Position numbers and translations under genes: made by a program. This document shows, piece after piece, positions 11,452 through 23,438 of a stretch of 64,000 nt of DNA. This DNA is from Dipteronia dyeriana (taxonomy: Eukaryota > Streptophyta > Magnoliopsida > Sapindales > Sapindaceae): the NCBI GenBank assembly GCA_032871835.1, contig CM065296.1, forward strand, positions 16,694,001-16,758,000, given 5' to 3'. Numbering within the stretch: the stretch's first letter is position 1; the number at the start of each line of letters is the position of its first letter. Below the pieces are notes generated by a model that was not told the origin of the DNA, did not search any database, and saw nothing but the letters and a program-made list of their open reading frames with translations.

Positions 11452-13073
11452 GAGCTATAGGCGGTCTATGAGGTCTTGGCGATTACAGGTACTCTTCGCG
11501 AGGATACACTTTCTCCAATAAGGTTGTTTAGCGTATGAATGAGTAACATCAACTTATTCTATCTTTATTTAAGAGTTCAATTTTAGTTCTTTAGTGGAAT
11601 GAACTAAAATTAAATAGATCGGACCTAAGCGAATCATTTATTGATTGTGATTGGGTTGTGTCTATTGGAGCTTAAATTTAGATAGCCCGCCAAGATCCCC
11701 AATCCACACGAACTTACATGGATCACTTAATATATTCTACTGGACCAATTTAGGGATCCACCTAGAATTGTATTAAGGCACATGACGTTGTTTCTTTTTG
11801 TAAGAATATGTCTAGTTCACATGTGGACTTTTTATTAAGGTCCAATGGATTTAATAAAATAAGAAAAATAATATATGGCCCATATATATTGTATGGGCAG
11901 AAAGGCTATTTAGAATAGCTTAATTATATTATATTATTTTAATATTTTATTAAATGGAAATTAATTAATTTGTTTGATTAATTAATTATTTAATTAAAAA
12001 TCAAAAAAAAAATTCTATTAGGAGATGGTCTCCTAATATTATACTATTGTTGGTAGTACAATTAATATTAAAGACTATATTTGATAAGTAGATAAACAAA
12101 AGGAGTTATTTATCTAATCAAATTAATAAGTCTTTAATATGGTTACAAACACGCTATTGAATTGGATTAGGAGTCTTGGTGTAGGATAGAATTCCTTTTT
12201 GAAAAGGATTCTTAATCACCAAGTAATTCTACCTAAGGAAAGGATTCTTAACAACCAAGTAAATTCCTTCTTTGGAAAAGAATTAAGTTTCCTAATACAT
12301 ATCCTATGAATTTTGGCCAGCTATGTATATATAAGAGGAGGATAGAATTCCTTTTAGATAAGGATTCTTAACTACAAAATAAATCAACCTAAGGAAAGGA
12401 TTCTTGTCAACCAAGTAAATCCTTTTTAGGAGAGGATTAATGATCCTATATATATGTGTTTGAAATTCGGCCAGCCAATAATTAATTTCGGCCAAGCTTG
12501 GGACTTTCTAAAGAGAGTTTTCAGCCAATCAAGCGAGAATTTTGAAGGAGAAAAAATTTGGTTTTTACTCTGGACAAAATTCGACCAACTCATAGAGACA
12601 GTGTGAATTCGGCCAAGAAGAGAAAAAAGGAAACATTTTTGTTTTCGATAGTACACTAGTATCCTTTACATCAAAAGGGTTTTGTGTACAACATCGAATC
12701 AAGGTTCACACGAGTTTCAATTAAATTGATTGATAATTCATAAGTGCCCGAACGTTCTAGATTTTTCTCTTAAAGGATATTTGTAACTAACAAAGAAATA
12801 GATTTTGTTTGTCTCCATCCTCAGGTATACAATTTAAAGAAATGGAGCACACACTCCTAGATGATTCACGTTCGTTATTGGATAGGAAGATCTTACGGAA
12901 TCAACTCGAAGCTTGTTTAATTGTCACGAGAAAAAGGTACGGCACTTTTTATATACATCAATTAATCTAGGGTTAAGATTCTCGTTGCACAAAAGGGAAT
13001 TATTTTTATTTATACGCAAACCCTAATTTTCTAATTTTATCACGCTTCCGTTGTGCGTGGTTTTTTCCCTACA
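11452..13073 (+). repeat. Family-1 LTR, 5'-truncated, upstream of B
   Basis: Matches the last 1.6 kb of the B 3' LTR (21793-23438) and ends ...TTTTTTCCCTACA. The first 0.8 kb is missing, replaced by gypsy gag with an 8-9-base microhomology. It contains the degenerate tandem block (12193-12435) and a TATA-like sequence at 12448-12455. It directly abuts a second LTR at 13074 with no internal region between them. Confidence 0.85.
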
Positions 13074-14262
13074 ATATTCACAACTTAAGATTAATGTTGG
13101 GCGCCTTTATCTTGTTAAAGTTATAGATTCTTTTGCTAGCATTTAAGTGGGATCAAATGTGTTATGATGAGTCTAAAATCATCAAAGTGTGGAGTCTTTG
13201 AGCAAAAGAATCTAGTGCACTAGTTGCGTTGAATTGGATCACAATGAAATACTTTATCTAGAACCGTCAATAGATAAAAGTTTTTCATTTGAAGACACTC
13301 AGAGAGTCTATCTCAATCTTGAGATAAATGATGGACTTATGGTTACAAGTGTTATCATTTGAGCTATCAATGAGTTAGATTATATAGCATAGTCTATCCT
13401 CGATAGTTTGATGATATTCATTTGTTAATCGACAGAGGACTTCATTTATAGATATGAACATCGTGGCTCCATTTATTAAATGAGAGTAGAATATCATCTT
13501 ATGGATATTTTGAGGTATTGGATATTAATTCTTAATGTTAAGTTTTCAATAGTGTCTATTGAAACATGGCTTCTAGACAAGTTAAAATATCCAAGTTCAA
13601 AATATGGTCATATGAGTAAATATGGTAACTTGGGGAGCTATAGGCGGTCTACAAGCTCTTGGCGATTACTGGTGTTCTTCACGAGGATACACTTTCTCCA
13701 ATAAGGTTTTCTAGGGTATGAATGAGTAGCATCAACTTATTCTATCTTTATTTAAAAGTTTAATTTAAGTTCTTTATTGGAATGAACTAAAATTAAGTAG
13801 ATCGGACCTAAATGAATCATTTGTTGATTGTGATTGGGTTGTGTATATTGGTGCTTAAATTTTAATAGCTCGTCAAAATCCCCAATCCACACGAACTTGC
13901 ATGGATCACTTGATATATTCTACCGGACTAATTTAGGGGTCTATCTAGAATTGTGTAAGGCATGCGAACTTGTTTATTTTTTTAAGAATAGGTCTAGTTC
14001 ACATGTGGACTTTTTTATTGAGGTCCAATGAAATTAATAAAATAAGAAAAATAATATATGACCCATATATATGGTATGGGCGGCAAGGCTCTATAGAATA
14101 GCTTAATTATATTTTATTTTATTATTTAATTAAATGGAAATTAATTAATTTTTTGATTAATTAATTATTTAATTAAATGGAAATTAATTAATTTTTTTAT
14201 TAATTAATTATTTAATTAAAATTCAAAATCTTTTTCCTAACAAGAGATGGTCTCCTAAAATT

Positions 14263-14958
14263 ATAGATAAAGTATTTCATTTTGATCTTATTCAATGCAC
14301 CCATTGCACTAGATTCTTTTGCCCAAAGACACCACACTTTGATGATTTTAGACTCATCATAACACATTTGATTCCACTCAAATGCTAGCAAAAGAATCTA
14401 CAACTTTGACAAAAAAAAGGCACCCAACTTTTTATCTTAAGTTATGAATGTTATTCAAGACTAACTAAAGAATTGTGTCTACCTCATAAATATCTAGATG
14501 TATGAACAATTATTCTTTTCTCATAGTCTTTTGATCTTATGATTATTTACATTTGATAATTATAATAATTAAACTATAAATTCTATAAGTTTTATTAAAA
14601 TAGAAATCATTTTTTTAATATGAAAAGATTGTCAAATACATTATTATACTTTTGCTATCGAGCATAATCCCAACAATAACAATATTCCGCTTAAGGGTCA
14701 TCCTGTCCCTACTCCATTATTTTTGAACTTAACAAAAATTCCTTACTTTTGTTTGTGCTTAAATGTCAATATTGTATTTTATTGCACTTTTTATGATAAT
14801 CTAAGTTTGATTCACTTTTATTTTGTTGGTTATCGATTCTACGTGATTAGTGTCTAGATTTTCTTTGAGTCATGTTAGGTGCGCCGCTAGGTCGGGATCT
14901 CTTGTCTTCAACATTGAGGACAATATTGGGTTTGGTTTGGGGGTGTAGACGCCTTTGT
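14263..14958 (+). repeat. Copied patch inserted in the B 5' LTR
   Basis: This patch is not LTR sequence in its own orientation. It matches 8128-8820 base for base apart from scattered changes: the reverse-oriented 5' end of the copy A LTR, the LTR edge, and 290 bp of flanking gypsy-type DNA. It sits between ...CTCCTAAAATTATA and TTGTTGGTAGTATAATT, where other family-1 LTRs are continuous. The right junction shares TTGTTG with the donor. It has no TG...CA ends or terminal repeats of its own, so it is not a transposon insertion. Confidence 0.8.
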
Positions 14959-15232
14959 TGGTAGTATAATTAATATTAAAGACTATATTTGATAAGTAGA
15001 TAAATAAAAGGAAATATTTATCTAATCAAATTAGGAAGTCTTTAATATGGTGATAAATACACTATTGAGTTGGGTTAGGAGTCTTGGTGAATGATAGAAT
15101 TCATTTAGAAAAAGGATTCTTAACCACAAAGTAAATCCACCTAAGGAAATGATTCTTAACAACCATGTAAATCCTTCTTAGGAAAGGATTTGTGATCCTA
15201 ATATATAATTCTTGTGAATTTCGGCCAGCTCA

Positions 15233-15237
<5 letters not shown>

Positions 15238-15276
<39 letters not shown>
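15238..15276. repeat. TA microsatellite in the B 5' LTR
   Basis: About 19 TA units within the LTR. An independent expansion occurs at the equivalent place in the 3' LTR (22643-22686). Confidence 0.9.
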
Positions 15277-15278
<2 letters not shown>

Positions 15279-16033
15279 AGGATAGAATTCCTTTAAGAAA
15301 ATGATTCTTAACTATCAAATAAATCCACCTAAGGAAAGGATTGTTGCCAACCAAGTATCCTTCTTAGGAAAGGATTTGTGATCCTATATATATACCCTTA
15401 TGAATTTCGGCTAGCCCAATGATTCTTAGAGTAAAATTTTGGCCAACTTAAGGTTTTTCAAAGAGAGAATTTTGCTTGGCAAGAGAGAATTATGAGAGAG
15501 AAAAATTTAGTATTTTACTATAGAAAAAATTCAATCAACTCTAAGTTATAGGGTGTGGAATTCGGCAAAGGAGAAAAGAGAAAAATAGAACGTTTTTGTT
15601 TTCAATAGTACACCAGTATACTTTACATCAAAAGGGTTTTGTGTACAACATCGAATCAAGGTTCACGTGATTTTCAATCCAATTGATTGATAATTCACAA
15701 GTGGCCGGACGTTCTTGATTTACTCTTAAAGGATATTTGTAACTTACAATGAAACAGATTATGTTTGTTTCCATCATCAGTTATACAAATTGAAGAAAGG
15801 GAGCTCACACTCCTAGGTTATTCACGTTCGTGATTGGATTGGAAGATCTTACCGAATCAATTTGGCACTTGTGCAATCGTCACGAGAAAAGGGTACGGCA
15901 CTTTTATATACATCAATTAATCTAGGGTTAAGGTTCTTGTTATTTAAAAGGGAATTTTATTTATTTATATGCAAACCCTAATTTTTATTAATTTTTCTCA
16001 CACTTCCGTTGCCCGTTGTTTTTTCCCAACAAT

Positions 16034-16046
16034 TGGTATCAGAGCC
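16034..16046 (+). other. Primer-binding site, copy B
   Basis: TGGTATCAGAGCC, two bases after the LTR end, is a perfect match to the expected initiator tRNA-Met complement. Confidence 0.92.
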
Positions 16047-17269
16047 TGGTTGTACCCTTGATTAATTGATGTATGTGTTCGTGAATCTTTTTCTTTTAAT
16101 TGTATATATGCAAGTTTTAGAAAGAGATGACACTCTAGGTATTCGCACATATATATTTACATTGGAATGTATGGATATATATACGTTTTATATGTGGATT
16201 GTTATTGCTCAATTTTGGTCCTAGAATTTCAATGTATTTTGTTTTGGGATTGTAACAAGAAGGGTGGTATATCTTCTCCATAATTTCCTTCTTGGTAGTT
16301 TGGGACCGTGTGAGCCGTAGCAACGAAGGTGCATGAGAAGAGCACGCAGCCACATTTGTTGTGGCATGGGCTGTGCACGGTAACCCTACGGAGGCCATGG
16401 GCTGCGCATGGCAGCCATTTATGGGTTTGTTGCATGCGCACGCCTATGGGTAAGGGCCAAGGGTGGGCACGCTCATGGGAGGCAGCCAAGAGAGTCCGGA
16501 CAACAAAGGTCGCGTGAAGACTTGTTCGCCAAGAAAGGAGTTTTTTGTATTCCAAGACATGTAATTTACTTGCTTTTCTAGGATGGACCAAAATTGAAGC
16601 TATTTATATTTGTTGTAAATATTGCAATGTTTGTCATTGTTTGATAACATGTCATATAGAATAGGAGTTCCACTCATATGTCTCTTTTTGTATGAACATG
16701 CATTGAATGGTTTAAGTATCTAAATGGGCATCTAGATAACTTGGTAAATCATTCTTTGGAATTCGATTACACGCCTTAAACAATTGAGTGGGAGAAGGTG
16801 TTTTGGAACACCTACGGACTCCAAGTTTAGTTGAGCTTTATGTTTCATGAATAACCTTCCAAGAGGTATTAATGAATGGAATTTAGCAAGATTCTTCTTT
16901 ACAAGGACAGACTAGACAATTAGCCCAAACGATATCTACTCCCAAAGGAAGGATATTCGTGACGGATTATATTGAAGGTCGATAACTTGGTAACACACTC
17001 AGTGTAATTTTATTAATATCCTCCCAAGAGTTCTTGTTAATAAAGTTGCAAGGCTAAAATAGAAAACGTTGGTTGTTTTGTTAACAATTAGGTGGGACCT
17101 AGTCTAACTAGTAAATGGTGTGTACTCCCAAAGGAGGCGTTACATTTATGGGTGTTGGATCACCATTGAATTTTTACGATTGAATTATTTTATTTAATTA
17201 AAGATAAATATTCAAAAGTGGTATATCATGATTATTTAATTATATAATTTTTGTTAATATAAAGAAATC
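16047..17269 (+). other. Copy B 5' leader with GC-rich stem-loop
   Basis: Non-coding leader. A GC-rich block spans about 16310-16520. Within it 16400-16416 folds into a 6-bp stem (GGCTGC/GCAGCC) with a 5-base loop, the counterpart of the copy A hairpin at 5631-5649 with a different loop. Overlapping open frames on both strands here (such as 16229-16591) are not conserved and are probably not genes. Confidence 0.7.
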
Positions 17270-18007
17270 ATGACGCCATCCCTAATCAAATTCCTAAAAG
17301 ATAATACTTTAACTGATGATAATTATATCACATGGAAAAGGGAAAATTGGGTTGTTGTAAGTTGAAAAACCATAAGATCATTCTGTCTATTCCTAAACCA
17401 CTAAACTAATGAATCCACTCATGAGCAAAGAGATGAGTATTAGTAGTGGATGTCTTCAGATGAGATGGCTAAATGTACGTTACATTATGGGCATCATCTC
17501 CGATGTGTTGCAACTATAACATGAAGGAATGGAGACTGTTGCCGATATAAATGATGTCTCTATAGGAGATATTAGCTATGAGGTATAGGATGACTAAGAG
17601 GAGAAGGAAGTGCATGCTTTCATGAATCTTAGGAAGAAACCTGGACAGGCTGTGAAAGATCACATATTGAAAGTGATGGCACATCCCAATATTGCTGAAA
17701 TGAATAGTGTTAAGATAGATAGTGAGACGAAAACTTGACATGATTGTCAACTCACTATCGGATTTCTTTGGTTTGTTCAAAGTTGGACTACACCTTGAAC
17801 AATAAGGAATACACCTTGCAAGGCCTGATGCAAGATGTTCAAAGCGCCAAAACGATTCTTGTGAAAGGTCAAGAGATTTATAAGGTTGGTAATGTTGCTA
17901 CTGTTAAGACCTGTTAGAAGGTCAAGTAACAACAGAAGAAAAAGCAACTTGGTCTTAACTAGAAGGGGTTTCGGGAAAGGAAAAGACTGGATGAGAATGA
18001 ATTCAAC
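17270..18007 (+). pseudogene. Copy B gag, broken
   Basis: Starts ATG at 17270 with the family opening MTPSLIKFLKDNTLTDDNYI, here frameshifted soon after. Recognisable capsid segments follow, such as DEMAKCTLHYGHHLRCVAT and FMNLRKKPGQAVKDHILKV. The zinc knuckle and protease are missing: sequence upstream of the knuckle joins at about 17955 to the GFRERKRLDENEFNLHL-type sequence that follows the protease in E. The junction differs from that in A and G. Confidence 0.8.
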
Positions 18008-19422
18008 TTGCATTTAGGCAATAGAGCGTTGGCGTCTACTAGTGTAATGGGAGATATTAGAATCAATTTAGATTCTTATAGGCATTTAGTTTTAATAAAC
18101 GTTTATTATGTACCACAATTCAAGAGTAATTTAATTTCAGTTTCTTGTTTAAATAAATTTGGTTATTCGGTTACTTTTAATAAAGCTTTTATTATTAGTA
18201 AGAATTACAAAATTATTTGCAAAGGTACATTGGAAAACGGTTTATTTTATTTGCATGGAAATATCCCTCACTTGTTAGACACAGAATCAATGTAACCTAA
18301 TCATAAAAGAGTAAAAGTATCAAAAGATGAAACCTACCTATGGCATTTTCACCTTGGTCATATTAACCTTATAGGATTAAAAGATTGATATGTGACGGAC
18401 CTCTAAGTGACTTAAAGGTTGATGATCTACCATCTTGTGAATCTTGTTTGGAAGGTAAAATGAACAAAAGGTCGTTTACGACCAAAGGCACAAGAGCCAT
18501 TGAATGTTTAGGTTTGATACACACTAATGTGTGTGGACCTATGAGCATTCAAGCTAGAGGTGGATATGAGTACTTCATCACTTTCACGGATGATCACTCA
18601 AGATTTGGCTATGTGTATCTCATAAGACATAAGTCGGATGCTTTTGACATGTTCTAAGCATTTAAAGTTGAAGTGGAAAATCAGCTTGAGAAATGCATAA
18701 AAATCTTGAGGTCTGATCGTGGTGGAGAATATCTATCTGGTGAGTTTTAGCAATATCTTATTGATAATGGGGTAATTTCTCAGTTTTCTGCAACAGGCAC
18801 ACCTCAACAAAATGGGGTGGCAGAAAGGAGAAATAGAACTCTTTGGGATATGGTTAGGTATATGTTGAGTTATTCAACGCTCCCTAATTTTTTTTGGGGA
18901 TATGCTTTACAAATTGCAATGTACATTCTAAATGATGTACCATCTAAGTCGGTTCCTAAAACACCGCATGAGTTATGGACCGGGCGAAAGCCTAGTTTAC
19001 AATACTTAAGGATATTTGGATATCCTGTGCACGTGTTAAAAGGAAAGACATAAAACATGGAGTCTCGTTCAAAAACATGCATATTTGTAGGGTATCCAAA
19101 AGAAACAAAAGGATATTAGTTTTATAGTCCTTCAGATCTTAAAGTATTTGTTTCGACAAATGCTAAATTTTCGGAAAAGGACTATATGAATAATTTTGTT
19201 CCTAAAAGTAGAATTGTCCTGAATGCACTTTTAGGAGATACAATTCCACAAAAGGTTTCGCAACCAAGCCCTATTGTAAGTTCCATACCAATACAAGATC
19301 AATAATCTACCATACCTCGTCGTAATGGGAGGGTTGTTTCACAACCCAAGAGATACATCGATCTAGAAGAATTTGTAGAGAATCTTCTGGATGACGATGA
19401 CTCCTATACGTACAAGGAAGCA
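18008..19422 (+). pseudogene. Copy B GAG-pre-integrase, integrase and linker, broken
   Basis: The first piece (18008-18295) has YVPQFKSNLISVSCLNKFGY. The next (18385-18657) has the CESC half of the integrase zinc motif, LIHTNVCGPM (the first catalytic Asp replaced by Asn) and TFTDDHSRFGYVYL. A region with SDRGGEYLSGEF carries the Glu, then [20 protein letters not shown] (18817-19053). The linker follows with VGYPKETKGY and a Ser/Pro-rich stretch to about 19422. Stops lie near 18295, 18657 and 18750, with frame changes between them. The Asp to Asn change alone should inactivate integrase. Confidence 0.9.
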
Positions 19423-20603
19423 ATGGAAGATGTTGATTGTCGCCATTGGCAAAAGGGAATGCAATCAAAAATTGAATCTATGTTCAAAAACAAAGTCTGG
19501 TCTCTTGTAGACTTGCCTAAAGGGATAAAACCCATTGGGTGCAAGTGGGTATACATGAGGAAAAAAGGAATGGATGGAAAGGTGGAAAGGTGGAAAGGTG
19601 GAAAGGTGGAAACCTTTAAAGCTAGATTGGTAGTGAAAGGTTATACACAGAAGGAAGGTATCAATTATGAAGAAACCATCTCTTATGTGGCCATGCTTAA
19701 ATCTATTAGGATACTCTTATCCATTGCGGCATCTCTAGACCTTGAGATTTGGCAAATGGATGCCAAGACAGCTTTCCTTAATGGAAGTCTTGACGAAAGC
19801 ACCTATATGATGCAACCAGAAGGATTCATTGAAAAGGGCTAAGAGGAAAGGGTATGCAAGTTGCAAAGATCCATATATGGATTGAAGTAAGCATCAAGAT
19901 CCTGGAACATAAGGTTCAATCAAGTCATAAAATTTTTTAGATTTATTCAAAACCTTGTGTATACAAAAGGATTAAAGGCGACAAGTTGGTTTTCCTAGTT
20001 CTTTACGTTTATGATATACTACTCATCGGAAACGATGTAGGTGTATTGACAGCAATAAAAGAATGGTTAGCAAAACAATTTGATATGAAGTACTTAGGAG
20101 AAGCAAGTTATATTCTTGGTATCCAAGTCATAAGAGATAGAAAGATTAGAATGATTGCATTATCCCAAGCTTCATACATAGATAAAATCTTGTCTTTGTT
20201 TTCCATGCAAGATTCCAAGAAATGTATGTTACCTTTCAGACATGGAATCAAACTTTCTAAGGAACAAGTTCCTAAGAATGAGCATGATGAGCAATTCATC
20301 AGTAGGGTTCATAATGCATCGGCATTTGGAAGTCTTATGTATGCAATGCTCTACACTAGACCAGATATTTGTTTTGCTATGGGCATAGTTAGAAGGTTTC
20401 AATCGAAACCTGGTCCTGATCACTGGACGACAGTTAAGCATATTTTCAAGTATATAAGGCGAACGAGAGATTATATGCTTGTATACTGTGAAGGGGATTT
20501 AATTCCCGTTGGGTATATTGATTCTGATTTTCAATCTAATTCTGACTCAATGAGATCAACATCAGGATCTGTGTTTATTATTAGAGGAGGGGCAGTCATA
20601 TAG
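19423..20603 (+). pseudogene. Copy B reverse transcriptase, broken
   Basis: Two long pieces. The first (19423-19842) has MEDVDCRHWQKGMQSKIESM, LVDLPKGIKPIGCKWVY, FKARLVVKGYTQKEG and IWQMDAKTAFLNGS. The second (19986-20603) has LYVYDILLIGND, where the catalytic YVDD has become YVYD, then YLGEASYILGIQVIRDRK, GSLMYAMLYTRPDICFAMGI and the YIDSDFQSNSDSMRSTSGSV start of RNase H. A GGTGGAAA repeat at about 19581-19613 has expanded to four units and inserts extra residues (ERWKGGKVE) near FKARL. Confidence 0.92.
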
Positions 20604-21002
20604 AGGAGTATTATGCAATCTTGTATTGCCGATTCCACCATGGAAGCTGAGTATGTTGTCGTATGCGAGGCTGCAAAAGTGGTTGTCTGGCTCCTCCAAT
20701 TCTTGATTGACTTAGAAGTGGTTTCTGATGCAAATAAGCAGATCACTATATTTTGTGACAATAGTGGAACAGTGACTAATTTTAGAGAACAAAGAAGTCA
20801 TAAGAGAGGGAAACACATTGAAAGAAAGTATCACCTTCTAAGGGAAATTATGCATAGGGATGACGTGACGATTACTAAGATCGCGTCAGCAGAAAATCTA
20901 GCGGACCCCTTTACAAATTCTCTTCCACAAAAGAGTTTTGATGGGCATCTAGAGAACATGGGGATGAGAGATATGACACATTTGTATAAAGCAAATGGGT
21001 GA
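20604..21002 (+). pseudogene. Copy B RNase H and pol end
   Basis: This is the C-terminal part of copia RNase H, with DSTMEAEYVVVCEAAKVVVW, FCDNSGTVTNFREQRSHKRG, KHIERKYHLLREIMHRDDVT and the tail SAENLADPFTNSLPQKSFDG. It ends GMRDMTHLYKANG at the stop 21000-21002. The AEYV glutamate and FCDNSG aspartate are kept. A TAG at about 20601 separates it from the upstream piece. The 3' LTR starts at 21004, and the polypurine tract (GCAAATGGGTGAT) is mutated relative to E and G. Confidence 0.92.
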
Positions 21003-22638
21003 TTGTTAGGATTATGCTCGATAGCAAGAGTATAATAATGTATTTGACAATCTTTTCATATTTATAAAGTGATTTCTATTTTAACAAATCTTATAGCATT
21101 TATAGTTTAATTATTATAATTGTCAAAAGTAAATAATCATAAGGTCAAAAGACTATGAGAAAAAAGAAGAATTTTTCATACATCTAGATATGTATGAGGT
21201 GGACACAATTCTTTAGTTAGTCTTGAATAACATTTACAACTTAAGATAAAAGGTTGGGAGCCTTTATCTTGTCAAAGTTGTAGATTCTTTTGCTAGCATT
21301 TGAGTGGGATCAAATGTGTTATGAAGAGTCTAAAATCATCAAAGTGCTGTGTCTTTGGACAAAAGAATCTAGTGTACTGGGTGCATTGAATAGGATCAAA
21401 ATAAAATACTTTATCTAGAATCTTCAATGTATAAAAGTTTTCATTTGAAGACAATCGGAGAGTCTTTCTCAATCCAAAGATAAATGATGGACTTACGTTA
21501 CAAATGTTATCATTTGAGCTATCAATGAGTACGATTATATAGCATAGTCTATCCTCGATAGTTTGGTGGTATTCATTTGTTAATCGATAGAGGACTTCAT
21601 TTATAGATATGGACATCGTGGCTCCATTTATTAAATGAGAGTAGAATATCATCGTATGGATGTTTGGAGGTATTGGATATTAAATCTTAACATTAAGTTT
21701 TCAATAATGTCCATTGAAAGATGGCTTTTGGACAAGTCAAAATACCTAAGTTCAAAATCTGGTCATATGAGTAAATATGGTAACTTGGAGAGCTATAGGC
21801 GGTCTATAAGCTCTTGGCGATTATTGGTATTCTTTACTAGGATACACTTTCTCGAATAAGGTTGTGTAGGGTATGAATGAGTAACTTCAACTTATTCTAT
21901 CTTTATTTAAGAGTTCAATTTTTTTTCTTTAGTGAAATGAACTAACTGAATCATTTGTTGATTGTTATTAGATTGTGTCTATTGGAGCTTAAATTTAGAT
22001 AGCCCACCAAGATCCCCTATCCACACGAACTTACACAGATCAGTTGATATATTTTACCGGACCAATTTAGGGGTCCATCTAGAATTGTATAAGGCATGCG
22101 AACTTGTTTCTTTTTGTAAGAATAGGTCTAGTTCACATGTGGACTTTTTTATTATGGTTCAATGGATTTAATAAAATAAGAAAAATAATATATGGCTTAT
22201 ATATATGGTATGGGCGGCAAGGATATTTAGAATAGCTTAATTATATTATTTTTTTATTTCTTTATTTAATTAAATGGAATTTAATTAATTTATTGATTAC
22301 TTAAATATTTAATTAAAAGTCAAAATATTTTTCCTAGTAGGAGATGGTCTCCTAAAAGTATACTATTGTTGGTATTATAATTAATATTAAAGACTATATT
22401 TGATAAGAAAATAAATAAAAGGAATTATTTATCTAATCAAATTAGGAATTCTTTAATATGGTTACAAATACACTATTAAGTTGGATTAGGAGTCTTGGTG
22501 AAGGATAGAATTCATTTAGAAAAAGGATTCTTAACCACCAATAAATGCACTTAAGTAAAGGATTCTTAACAACCAAGTAAATCTTTCTTAGGAAAGGATT
22601 TGTGATCCTACGATATAATTCTTGTGAATTTCGGTCAA

Positions 22639-22642
<4 letters not shown>

Positions 22643-22686
<44 letters not shown>
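22643..22686. repeat. TA microsatellite in the B 3' LTR
   Basis: About 22 TA units, at the same place as the run in the B 5' LTR. Confidence 0.9.
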
Positions 22687-22689
<3 letters not shown>

Positions 22690-22797
22690 GGATAGAGTTC
22701 CTTTAAGAAAAAGGATTCTTAATTATCAAATAAATCCACCTAAGGAAAGGATTCTTGCCAACCAAGTAAATCCTTCTTAGGAAAGGATTTGTGATCC

Positions 22798-22805
22798 TAT
22801 ATATA
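22798..22805 (+). promoter_or_regulatory. Candidate family-1 LTR TATA box
   Basis: TATATATA in the context GATCCTATATATATACCC, conserved in the B 5' LTR (15385-15394) and on the minus strand in A. The position, about 630 bp before the LTR end, would give a long transcribed R-U5. Confidence 0.45.
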
Positions 22806-23438
22806 TACCCTTGTGAATTTCTGCCAGCCCAATGATTCTTAGAGTAAAATTTCGGCCAACCTAATGTTTTTCTACGAGAGAATTTTTCTTGGCAAGAGAG
22901 AATTTTGAGAGAGAAAAATTTAGTATTTTACTCTAGACAAAATTCAGTCAACTCTAAGTTATAGGGTGTGGAATTCGGCCAAGGAGAAAAGAGAAAAAGA
23001 GAACGTTTTTGTTTTCGATAGTACACTCGTATCCTTTACATCAAAAGGGTTTTGTGTACAAGATCAAATCAAGGTTCACGCGAGTTTCAATCAAATTGAT
23101 TGATAATTCACAAGTGGCCGGACGTTCTTGATTTTTCTCTTGGTGGATATTTGTAACTAACAAAGAAATAGATTTTGTTTGTTTCCATCCTTAGGTATAC
23201 AATTTGAAGAAAGGAGCGCACACTCCTAGGTGATTCGTGTTCGTGATTGGATTGGAAGATCTTGCGGAATCAATTCGGCAATGTTCAATCGTCACGAGAA
23301 AAAGGTATGACACTTTTATATACATCAATTAATCTAGAGTTAAAGTTCTTGTTATTTAAAAGGGAATTTTTTTATACGCAAACCCTAATTTTTATTAAAT
23401 TTTCTAACACTTCCATTGCACGTGGTTTTTTCCCAACA

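Larger units (their letters stand above)
13074..16031 (+). repeat. 5' LTR of copy B with insertion, 5'-truncated
   Basis: Begins about 225 bp inside the LTR, at the ATATTCACAACTTAAG sequence, so the TGTT terminus is lost. It ends ...TTTTCCCAACA at 16031, followed by the primer-binding site. Two additions distinguish it from the 3' LTR: a patch of about 696 bp at 14263-14958 and a TA microsatellite at 15238-15276. The tandem block is at about 15107-15380 and the TATA-like sequence at 15385-15394. Confidence 0.9.
13074..23438 (+). mobile_element. Ty1/copia family 1, copy B
   Basis: Copy B has a truncated 5' LTR, a good primer-binding site, a leader, and a collinear but broken gag-pol (17270-21002) ending two bases before the 3' LTR (21004-23438). 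It is the most complete family-1 copy in integrase, RT and RNase H order. It lacks the protease region and carries a YVDD to YVYD change and many stops. The left terminus is missing, so no target-site duplication can be read. It is non-functional. Confidence 0.92.
21004..23438 (+). repeat. 3' LTR of copy B
   Basis: A full-length 2.435-kb reference LTR for family 1: TGTTAGGATTATGCTCGATA at the start and ...TTTTTTCCCAACA at the end. It has a tandem block at about 22519-22790, a TA microsatellite at 22643-22686 and a TATA-like TATATATA at 22798-22805. Small open frames such as 21635-21859 recur in every LTR copy and most likely reflect shared sequence rather than genes. Confidence 0.93.
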
